Positions 11,101 to 23,300 of a stretch of 64,000 nucleotides of DNA are shown here, one piece after another (positions within the stretch are counted from its first letter, which is position 1; the number at the start of each line of letters is the position of its first letter). This DNA comes from Lingula anatina (taxonomy: Eukaryota > Brachiopoda > Lingulata > Lingulida > Lingulidae). Made by a program: the position numbers and the translations under genes. Under the pieces are notes generated by a model, which was given only the letters and a program-made list of their open reading frames with translations, ran no database searches and had not been told where the DNA came from. The stretch covers positions 50,452-114,451 of the forward strand of contig NW_019775292.1 in assembly GCF_001039355.2 (NCBI RefSeq), written 5' to 3'.

Positions 11101-14100
11101 GTAACATTCTGTTATAGATAATTGCTTCTTTTCCCTGAAGTAATTTCACTGTCTCTGTCTGTCTTTCTATTCATCTGTGTTTACACAATCTATTTATACA
11201 TACGTATACATACATACATATAGATTTGAGGTTAAAGTGATGTATTAAAGTGAATTATGCAATTATTATGTATACAGTTTTCCTACTTTCAGAATCGAGG
11301 AAGGAGGAGGCATCAAAAAAAGAGAGTGTTGACAAAAAAAGCAACAAAGAAGAAAGCACCAAGAAAGATGTACCTAAACCAAGTGAGATTAAAATGGCTA
11401 ACAAAAAGTCTGTGAAGAAAGATCTAGAATTTCAAAAGCCTAATGAAGTACACATAGAATCACATACAGTTGATCTTCATTCTGTGGAGGAAGAAAAGAC
11501 ATCTGACCACCATCGACATAACAAGCACCATTCCAAAAAAGATGACACAAAGTCTAAGAAAAAGGAAAAGAAGGAGAAAAACAATAAGGACTCTGTAGAA
11601 AAGGTCCATCACGACAGCCCCAAAGATCAGCCCTCACTTTCGTTGAAAATGAACAAGATGCTGAAAGAGCAGAAAATGGAAAAAGCTCAAGCGAAAGACT
11701 TTGCTGTAGTCTATGCTGTCTGTACAGAAGAAGACTACAAGAGCTTCAAAGATGCTGTAGTGAAATATCATTGCAAAAGGATGGAAATAGACTGCAAAAA
11801 CAGTAAGTGTGTTAGGTGTGCCAATATGAGTGGGAAAATGTGTTGGTTGTAACTGTGTGATAGCTGACATTGGATTTTTTGCGCACACAATTGTGAAATT
11901 TTCTTTTTAATTAAATATTATAATATGAAATTTTGATATCAGTAGTAGCAGCATGGTTCAGATCTGTTGTGCTTTTTGTATTTAAAACAAAATTTGAAAT
12001 GGACCTTATATAAAAAATGGTGATAACAACTTAAGCAAAATTCAGACTAAGCCTTTATGCTAGAAATTAAGTCCTTCATAAGCCAAATAATTACATCAGC
12101 AATGTCTAATGCAGTTATAAAATCATTTCTTTTTTGCTTATCCTGCTAGTTCCTTTAAATCAAAAATTTGTTTCATGTTTTTTTTCTCTATAATATTGAT
12201 CATCATTTTTCTACAGCTATATACAATTATTTGCAGGAAAACAGTTGCTTGGTAACTTGATGTTTGCTTATTATGACGCCGACTTAGATGGCGTCTTAGT
12301 GGAAAGTGAACTGGCAGCCATTCACAAGAGGGATAGTCTGGACAGTCTGACTGACAGTGGCTGTAAACTGACCGACCTCCTGGTATTTGACAACAAGGAC
12401 AGCAAGGCACATGAAATGTCGAATGCAGAGTTTTTTACAGCTTTTGGTAAGTCCATGTGAACATGTATGCGTGTGTGTTTATGAACAGAAATTTTATGTT
12501 TGCTGAAAAATGTGGTTTGAACAAGGTAAAACATAAAAAAGGAAATAATAGATAAATATGACACACAAAGATGCACGCACATGCACACACACACTCAGTG
12601 TGTGTAAGAGAGAGAGAGAGAGAGAGGTACTTAATGTGTATCCTTCTATTAGTAATCATATTTCATTATTCAGCCCAGCCTGATATCACAGTGGTATTTT
12701 TGTATTCTCTTATCCATCAGCATGCCATTAACTGACTACATCATGCTTTGGTATTGATTCCAAGAACTTGTTTAAGATGGGTTTCTCAGGAGAGGCCTTG
12801 CCTGAACTTTACATTGATCTTAAAGGTGAACAGTCTGTTTTTTGTTTTTTTTCTTTTTCTTGAGCTTTTGACCAATGTTGTATGTTCATATTTGTGTAGT
12901 TTAAGCCTGCACATATCATTCAAGAGAACAAGTGTACAAATCAGACAGCAATGTTTGAGTAGGACCAATAAAAAAAAAAAGTAATAAAAAAAGCAAATTC
13001 ACAAATTACAGGGAATTGATTTTTGCATCATGTGTGCGTGAAACATTCTTCTTGCTTTGCGTGAAGTTAGAATACCTTCAACAGGGAGTAAATTGAATCA
13101 GAAGTGCAGAGATGAGATGCAGTGGCAAGATTGACAAGCCTGTCGCCATAAATTGATTATTTTGAAAGCAATTTTAATGTTGCCTGGAAATTGCAAGTTC
13201 CTGGTGGTAGAGATAAATAATGTGATTAACAGTCACATAGCAAAAATCATGATGAGCACAGTGCCTGCTTTGATTAGAACAACAGTTCTAGGATGCATAA
13301 TTTTGAGATAAAGCAAATATTTGTAAGATATTGGCATTTTAATGAAAGAAATTATGCATTAGCGTCATGTTACAGTTTGGGTAAATAGTAGGTAATGGAA
13401 ATAAATCTACATCTATTTCCTTAGAGTGCCTTATATGGAAAATAAAAAAAAATTGATTGAAAAAAAATTTATTCTCTCTCCAAAGTGTAAGATGGTTGGA
13501 AAAACCAGTAAAAGGTGTCTGCATCTGCACAGAACACAAGGAGACACAATGTGGCCATATTCATATGCCTCTTATTTGGGGACTTAAAATTTTTGGTACT
13601 TTAATTCAGGACTAATCTGTTCTAAATCAATGAGATAAGGAACCTTTTGGTCTCCGACATTTTTTATCTGTTTTTCCGACATTTTTTATCTGTAAAACAA
13701 GCACAACATAGTATTGTAGTTGACTATGTATATGTACTTCTTAATCAGGGGCGGATTCAGAGATATTTTCTGACAGTCTTCCAAATTATCTTTGTTGATC
13801 CATTGTTCATTTTTGACCGTCTTCCGACAGAAAAAATTAGATACCCGTCAATGTAAACTTGAAAATCTGACCGTCTTCCAGAAGACCCAGAAGACAGCCT
13901 AAATCCACCCCTGTTAATTATCATGGGTCATAGTTGACTAAAGATGTTTGTCCTAAAGTTGAGACCAGCTATCAGTCTACAGTTCTCCTATGAAACAGTC
14001 TTGTTAGTACATGATGTACAGTAGAGGAGAGAGGCTGTGGATATCATCAGGATGGCTCACAGTTACTGAGTCATTGAGGAGATCTATTACTCAGCTAACA

Positions 14101-15777
14101 TCATGTATCATTCCTTGCAGGCCAAACTGATAGGAGACTTATTGAATTGGCTGGAGTTCTATGCTTAGATCTTCTCAACATTATGTCTTGGATTCAGCTT
14201 TGATAACTAAATTGACCAGAGGTTTTTCTTGACTTAATTCACCCTCCTCAACATGATAATTCCATATTTTGATCTGACAAGATTTACACACCATGATGTC
14301 CTAATTTCAGGCTCATTACTAGCTAACAAGATAGCTCGATGCAGCATTTTAATTCATAGTGCTCCTTTCATAAGCGGAGATCTAAATCATTCAATTTCCT
14401 TCACTGAATGCGAATATCATGAGTTTTTGTCATTCTTGGAAATCCATTTGATGCCCAGTAGAATTTGGAGGGTGATTATTTTATACTAAGCATGGTTTAA
14501 ATGTCATAGTCCATTTTCTCATCACATATATTAGAACAACACATGGAGCCCCAGGGAAGCACATTAGCAGTGTGTTCAGGGGACAGATTTTCTTGGAAAA
14601 TATTTTACTTGCCCTTTGTGAACATCTCTGAATTTGTTAGATTTTAGTTTACAGAGAGTAGGGCAACTGTATGTTAATACATTTCACCATGATAACACTT
14701 TAACACAGGGAGTTGCCGTCATGACAGTACTAAAACTGCATAGAACTATTGTTGGACATTGTATTAACAATAGAATAACACTTAGATTGGAGTCTGTCAT
14801 AAATAATATGTACATTAATAATATGATTAGGATGTGTAGATATGACAGTTCTATAAATTTAACTGTTATTATGTTAACTTTTAGACCACTGTAAGCCCCA
14901 GAGATTTCTGGAATGCGGAAAGTGAAAGTTATTTCCCAGTTTTGTTTAGAACTCAGGGTTGTACCCCTGGGAACCCCATTTGGCTGTGTCACCAGGACGT
15001 GGGTGAACATAATATCACATTGTTAAATTTGATAAAGATTTTCTTTGGAACATGTGGTTTTTTTAACAGAAATTGCCTTAAAAAAGACTTGGAATTTGGG
15101 GACCACAATATGATGCGGTCTATAGGTTAAAGGATGCTGTTTTTGAAAAAAAATATGATTTAGATTGAAGGATACTATGATCAGAATACTTACGATTAAT
15201 TAAGTATTCTGATATACTTTAGCATTAAGATTGGCTTCTTTGCTTAAATTCCACTAAACGGATGAGAACATAAGATGATAAATTGGCCCTTTTTTTCCTG
15301 GCAGTTTTGATAAAAACTGAACACCTGGGAATGAATCGACCAACAGATGTTTATGAATGATCATTTGTTATTAAGCACATTGCATCCCTTCAGGGTAAAG
15401 GTTCTAGGTAGTATTTTTAGAGCATCCGTAGCATTTGCCTTGCAAGAATTCTACTAATTTCTTACGGCAAATTAAAAACAGCAGCTGATTTGGAAAAAGT
15501 GCTTCGCTACTAACAAATAAAACATTTGCCTTGCAAGAATTCTACTAATTTCTTACGGCAAATTAAAAAACAGCAGCTGATTTGGAAAAAGTGCTTCGCT
15601 ACTAACAAATAAAACATACGTGGAAGCTACTTCATTTGTTGAAGACCGAGAGAACACATGTAATTTTGATTTATAGAACTTTGTAATTTACTGTTATTTA
15701 CAGTTGATTAGATTAAAGGAATTTATAATTATGTTATTAAAATTAGCAATGTGCTTTACTTTGTATAGAGGTCACAA

Positions 15778-15820
<43 letters not shown>

Positions 15821-17303
15821 AAAGAGCAAGATTTCACAAGAAATGTTTGCAGTTGGAAACCTAAGCAAGGAGCAATGACTCACCATTGATTGTAAATCTG
15901 TCCAAAAAGTAGCAATAAAGATTTTGGTTAATGAAACAGGAGTAGTAGGAGATAAATATGCCTACAACTTGAGATGTTTTGGGCACATCTAAACAGAGAA
16001 TAATACACATCATTGGCTGTTCTAGTATGGGATTTCTTGGAGATTTTTATGGCAATTACCTCTCTGAATGACCCAGAGTTTCAGTGATTGCAGGAAATTA
16101 ACCTGTGTTATCAGCTTGGCTTGTTTCCTGGAAGCTATCAAACACATAATGGAGATAGGGCTTTCATAATCTTTGAAACCCAGGATGCCACTTACAGATG
16201 TTTACCAGAAAATAAGCATATTAATTTTTGGAAATTTGTTTCAAAATAAAAGGAATTATAGTCTCAAAGTATACAAATTGACTCTAATTACAAGATCCTC
16301 ATTTCAGTAACCCTTTCCCTTCAAGTTTCATTTGAGCAACAGACAAGAAGTTTGCATACAGAGAAGTGGGTTACGAGTAGGATGTCTCAGATTATGTAGC
16401 CCATCTTTGCAAAAAGTTGATGGGCCCTGCATTAGAAGTGCCTCCTTCTGGTGGCCAGTTGGCAGGCGGCTTGGGCTGAGAGTGAGTGGTTAAGGTGGTG
16501 TCCGGTCTCAAATAGTGTTGGTTAATGTTTCTCCATTCTCTAGAGACCCATCTATTATTTATATTCAAAGCATTGATTTCCATGGATAATACTTCCAGGG
16601 AAGCAAATATGTATTTTCATTAATAGTTTACTGACAAAATGATAAAGCGACTTTAGTCACATTGCATTGATCAATTTCCCTTCCATTCAGTTTTCATCCT
16701 ACTTTTTATCTTTCTGTTACCCTTTTTGAACATATATCAGCTTCTTACCTTTGAAGCTGTAAAATCCATTAGCTGTAGCCATAATGAGAGAGATAACTGT
16801 GTGGGTTATCTGAAATGAAAGACGCATTAGTGCATAGACACATTAATAGTTAGCCTTGGTTGCCATGGAAACGGAAATTATTCCAGCTTCTAAGATGTGG
16901 TCTGATCAAAGTTGAAGTGGTGCTTTTGTGAGAATTATATTCAGCTCACAAAAGGAGCAAGTTGTTTTTATCCCTGGTGGCATTTGGAAGCATGATGTGG
17001 AATGTATTGTCATTCCAGAACAGCATTATTCACTCAGTTATATTGTGACCATTTTTCATGTCCATGATGATTTCTCATAAAGTAGTATTGAAATACAACC
17101 ACTGTAGGTCATTAGACTGCTGTGGTAATCTAAAATGAGATTATATGTTACCTTGGAAAAATATTACTCACCTGTGACTATTTTTAATTATAAATTTCTG
17201 TTTAAACACGCAGATCGAATGCATTTTTCTTATTCATAATTGATACACTTTGAATCATGGTCTAGCTGTCTACATAGGTCTGCCATGGGCTTACTCAGCA
17301 CTT

Positions 17304-17351
<48 letters not shown>

Positions 17352-20300
17352 AGCAGATTATAAATGAACAGAGTTGGAAGTGTTGTGGTTGTCAAGTTTT
17401 CTCAAATGTAGAGACTGGGGTAGAGTTAACACTCACCCATTTAGCCAAATGCTAAAAATGACTTCAATTGGCTAAGCAAAAAGGGCTTGATATGACTTGT
17501 TTTAGCAAATTATAACCATTTGGATAACAAATTGACAAAAAAAGTGGTGATTTGGCTAAGCGAAAAAAATTGCTAGTGCCACCCCAGAGAGACACAATGT
17601 TCTTTCTTTTTCTTTCTCTCCCTCTCTTCCTCCTCTCTCCCTCTCTTTCTGTGACATGACATGGAGGCATTGCAATGACACTCTATACACAAATCTTTTT
17701 CATTCTTCTTTATTTTGAGCAAATGCCTGCTTGGAGCATTGTATTTGTAAGCCCACTCAATCTTGTAACCACTAGAATTTTTTTACCTTTATTTGTGTGA
17801 GAAGAGTCGTCAGAGTCTGGAAGTCCATCAATAGATTTAAAATAACTGTACATATTACAACAGGATGTCTTATAATCTGCATAAACCTTTAGAACAAGTG
17901 TTTTTCATGTTTTAGACAATAAAATAACACCAAATATACATAATAGGGAATCTACAGTCAAATATTAGATTACAGAGAAAATAGGTTGGCACTCTTTACT
18001 CTTCTACATTGGCTGCCTTGTCAAAATTGATACTTGATAATCTGCAGTCTTTTCATATAATTAGATCAGACGGGAGAAATACGACTTGGATTTCTAACCT
18101 CCAGAGAATATGGCTTAATTTAACCTTTGAATCATTAAGTTTGCACTTGATTCCTTTGGAGTCTTTCTAATGTGGTTTTCTTGAAATTACCACAAGTATA
18201 TATTTAAGTTATCAAATCATGCACATTTGTCAAGTTAAGTCTGGGTTATATTACAAAAGGAGCACATTTTTTCGCTTTGGCCCTTACTTAAATTGTACTG
18301 AATTCACATGAAAAAAAAGAGCAATGGTACTTACGCTGTGTTTTCATAAATTAACTGTACTGTATTGTTTTAATTATTTTCTTATAACTACGGGCCTTGC
18401 TCCTTTGTTTAGCCTAGAAGATACTAGTATTTGCTTCTCAGAAATTGATATTGCACACTGCATTTGACCTGTGCTCTTGGTTTTATTGTTGAAAAAATGT
18501 TTCTTGGACTGGTTCCATAGAATACTTTCTGGCCGAGAGTTAAGAGTGAAATATTGGCCTTTTACTGACCTTTTTGTTTCAGTTTTATATAAAACAGCCT
18601 GATTATGTGACCAGTTTCTCTATTTAATGTCGGACTTATTTGAGATTTCTTATCCAGATGTTTTACATAAGAAGAAAATATGCTTGTAAAATATGCTGTA
18701 TAAAATATGCTTGATATGTTCACAGACATTCCAACAGTCCACTTGGACGAGGACATGAAGACGTTCACATATCAGGCATCTGTTGGGGACAAGAATGGAC
18801 TACAGCTGAAGTGTGGTATCCAGGGTGCCAGGGATATCATATGGAAGAGAAATGGTGTGGATCTAAAGAAATCTACTATAGAAGATGTTGAGGTGAGTTG
18901 AGATTTGTTACACCTAACACATTATTAAGACTCACTGTCACACGTTTAACACACTGTCACATTTTACACACTATCACATTTAACACTCTTCTGCTGAATA
19001 GTAGGCCCCAGTTTTACAAAGGTACATTAGTCCAAATACTTTTAAAAACTTAAAAGATCTGTGTACATATCAGAATTACTTAATTTGGCTCATCTCAAGC
19101 CCAATTCAACCCAAGCTTGATCCAGGTAGTCAATCAACAAAAACAAAACAGCATAAAAAAATCTAAACACAATTCAGTTAGTATAGCCCAAAAATTGTAT
19201 TTTATCTCACAGGTTCTCCAGGACCACAGCTTGTATATAGGGGCAGTGGGTCTCCACCACATGGGCAACTATAGCTGTCTGGACTGGACATATAAGGGGA
19301 TTGTACAGACACATGTCCTTAAGGTCCAAGGTAGATCTTTTATTTCTTTTTGATATAATATTCAAAATGTAAACTACTCCCCCATGGAAAAAAAAAAAGA
19401 ATTACACACAGTGTAATTTATTAATTTTACACAGGTGGTAGAGTATGTAAAAGGGTACAGATTTTAATCCTTTTTATAAGATTCACTTCCACAGATTATA
19501 ACAAGTACATTGATGTACATTTCAACAGCACTATGGTTGATTCTTATAAGTCAAGAAAAATGTTAAAAACTTTAGCTGTATGAGTTTAGACATTTTCAAA
19601 GTAATATATTCATACACTTTTTTGTTCTGAGATAGCTCATATATACCCTTAGTACTGTTATTATATATAGCTATATTTTAGGACTATAAAACAGTGAGAA
19701 AAATTATTTCATTTTATCAAAGTAAAGTATTTTTGCCCATTCTTTGTATTGTATTCATTGAATTGATTTAAAGCACTTGTTTTTTATATATTCTAAATAC
19801 TATACTTGTTATATTCTGATCTAGCTGCCCCAGAGGTACAGGTGACACCATCTACACAGTACTACAGAGCAGGCTCTTCCATTAGTATTAAGTGTCACGC
19901 TGACGGTATCCCATCACCTGTCCTCTCCTGGGAGGTTAACGAGACGCCAATTATACTGGATCCAGAACACAAACATTATGCTACATTTTGTAAGGAGACT
20001 TGAGTGTTGTCATTTGCCTGTGAAAAATAATTTTCATCTATTTAATTGTCGATTTTCCTGGATTAAAACATATTTTGTGCATCTTTTTTTGTTTATAACT
20101 TAGATGGCCATAATGCAAATGTATTTTGAAATGTTCAAAAGACACATTATTTACTAAATAACATACAATTTTCCCTGTAGTTGTTAGATCCAATCTTATT
20201 CTCTTCCAGATAATAACCAAACCCTACAAATCAGCAAGGCAGATGCCACCAAGGACACAGGAGCCTACAAGTGTCTGGCCAAGAACTCTGCTGGACAGGG

Positions 20301-23300
20301 ACAAGACATAGCCACCATTTTTGTAGGAAACTCTGATGAACATTCTTACAGAGGTTTGTATATACTTACTAGTGTGAAATTTGGACCAGATTGTTGAGGG
20401 AATCTAGCTGAGATTTGTATATACTTGCCAGTCAGGAAACTTGGTGAATTTGAAAGCATCTTATTTCCACCTTAAGCAATCTGCTTCCAAACACAATATG
20501 TCACTTAAATATTGTCTCACTTAACACAATCTGCTCTCTCACCTAGAAAATACTTTTTCCAGGTAATTTACAGATAACACCTTTTCATACTTTTGCACAT
20601 CCAAACACAATGCCTCAACCAATACAATCTGCACCTTTTTTTTTATCTCACCCAACACATTATACCTTTATCTCACCTAACACAATCTGCTCCTCTTTCC
20701 AGGTAACCATCATTATGAAGTGTTTGTGGTGTTCCACAGTGAGGGCTACCATGTCTTCCACCCAGACTCCTGCTCTCTGGTCCACCTCATCAAGGGAGAC
20801 TACAAGGAGTTCAAGAAGGACGCCATGAACACGGCCACTGTGCCAGAGACCCTGTGCCAGCTTGGTGTCCCCTGCACCTGGGGAGCAGCAGTTAATGTGA
20901 AGAATAGATATGTTTATGCCAGTCAGCCTGAGCTGAACAGGGTGGTGGTGATTGACATAAAGGGTGGATCCAATCCAGTGCAGGTAGGGACTGCTGGATT
21001 ATTTGTGTGTTGGTTGTGTTTTGTAAAAAAAAAAATCATCTTCGGCATTTGGCAAAATTGACAAAAGAGGGTGGATTTAATGACATTTCAGAAAGTAAAA
21101 CTTTTCATATAGTTACTTTAGTAGTTATTTTTCATGTAGTTACTGTGAGATTGATTGTAGCTGTAAGTTGAAAGAACAGTTATAGATGTTTAACTCCTGG
21201 AAATGTCCCTTAGGTAGAAAGCACTTTGCACCTTGTTAGTGCAACCATGACAAGCTTTCGCTTTTACATAAGATTCTGTGTACCATGTGTTTACTTATCA
21301 GTGAGTGCATCGTAAACACTTTTTAGTGTGTGTGTTTTCCATATGCCATGTGTTACCCACTAAGTATGTGTCATTGTTCTTTCCATTGACAGGTCATCCC
21401 CACAGACTTCACCCCTGTGGAACTCCAGTATGTGGAACACCTGGATGAGGTGTGGGTGCTGTGCTGGAACTCCAAGGAGAACACCAGTTCCAAGACAGTG
21501 GTGGTCATCAGGAAGGCCAGCGAGGAGGATCCACACCATGCAGTACACACCCGGCCAGTGGGTGACCGGTTTGACCTGGTATGTATGATTTGGACACATT
21601 TTCCCTGGTATGTACACAATAACTCATCACCCTGTATACATGAGCCTCAGTTGCAGACAAGCTAGACCTGGTCTGTACAACTTAAATTATTATTCTGTAC
21701 ATGAGAAGATTATGAGAAATGGGTGCAACCTTGCATGTATATACTTTATGCTCAACCTGTGTAGGTGCATGTAGCAGACCATTTTAAAAATATTTTCATC
21801 AGTTTATTGCACTTTTGCTGTTGAATTAACCCAACTTTGGGAGAGGATAGGGGAGATATAATCGTGAACAAAGATAGATAACATGCCTCTCCATGTTACA
21901 TCTCTTGCAGGTTCAGAACATCTTCTTGCCCACAAAGAATGACTTCAACCATCACTTTGACTATGGTTATGTGGTTCACAATGAACAGCAAGGTCTACAT
22001 AAGATTCACTTGAAGACCATGAAATATGTCAAGACTGTTGACTTCACAAAATACTCTTGTGTTCCCCAGAACCTGGCTTTTGTTCCTCTAGGTTTGTATT
22101 CTTTGGAGTAATTATTTCATGTTAGGAAAAAAGGTTTAAATTTGTGAACTTCAGATATATGTTATAAAAGGACTGAAAGCTTTTAGCCCTTCTGTGAATT
22201 TTATTCATAATTTAAAATCTTTAACCTGTTATATTATAAAACTTCCACTTGATTATTATAATTATTATTGTCATTAGTTTATTTTACACAAATCTATATT
22301 TTCATTCAATACATCATGGTTTGTGAAAGTTGTAGATGTAATTATAAGTTGTTTGAAGGACTAGCACAAAAATTTTCATTTGGATATATTTTTTCATTTG
22401 GATATGTTTTAACCTTTATGAAGTAAACAAAGGGTGAGACAGGTGCTGTTTTATTTTGAATTGATGCAGCATTGTGTTGAACAAGCATAAATGTGTCTGT
22501 TCCCCACCAGGTGGTTACGTGGTTGTAGACTGCAGATCCCCTGCAGGGAAACCCCCTCAGGAGAAACAGCTCCTCATGGACTACATTACCGATGCTGTCA
22601 TTAATGAGAGAGATGTCATTGGACAGCCATACGTGTCACCAGACAGTAGATACATTGTTAGTGTTGACAACAAGGAGCAGTCCGTGACTATACAGAGAGT
22701 CAGTGATGAGGGTATGGCCTGATATCTTTATCAGTTATTTTAGTGAAATGTTTAGATTATGTTTTATGTGGTTATATTGGGTGAATATATTAAAAAATAT
22801 ATGTATAATAATGCAAGTCATCAAGGTACTTAGTGACAAGCAGGTGTAAAACATGAGTGGATGTCATGTACACCTTACTGACAAGTGTTGTAACTGAGAC
22901 TCATACCCTGTGTGTCATAGGTGTATTTGAAGTACACCATGTCTCGGTCTACAGTCTCTAACACACAGGTCAAAGTGATCAAGACTTAATGAATTGGGGA
23001 TTTTAGTGAATGGTTTAGATTATCCTCAAATACATTATATTGAGTGATTTTTCGAAAATGACCAGAACTTGGACTTTTAAATTGAAAAAAGATATCCCTT
23101 GTACTATATGATTATGCTATTACCCAGCGTTTATAGCATTTAACACAAAGAAGATTCACAGAACAAAGAGGAAGCATTGGTATTGCTATGTGTTTATGAA
23201 CTCTGATTATTATTTTAGGTCAAATCACCTATGGGTTTAAGAGGTTCACTGGGATGAGGCTAAGTGATGTGGCTTTCTACCCGTCACTTGATGGCAAAGG

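Larger units (their letters stand above)
4834..11292 (+). other. FSTL5-like large intron (6.5 kb)
   Basis: The intron separates the follistatin exon from the Lys/His-rich exon. It holds the donor duplications at its start, a 290-bp foldback element at 6014-6303, a (CA)n microsatellite near 8094-8152 and short C-rich and A-rich runs (around 10501 and 10540). I found no further exon with matching phase and family-like sequence in it. Confidence 0.7.
12826..18725 (+). other. FSTL5-like large intron (5.9 kb)
   Basis: No exon is seen. It holds a hAT-type foldback element (13746-13913), a 91-bp tandem duplication (15432-15616), a 40-T run (15780-15819), a 45-A run (17306-17350), a 171-bp dispersed repeat (17416-17586) and a short CT-rich tract near 17605-17650. 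Confidence 0.7.

Noticed and set aside
17240-17455. Open frame crossing the poly-A run as a possible processed pseudogene
   Set aside because: No recognisable protein or gene body precedes the A run, and no target duplication is visible.
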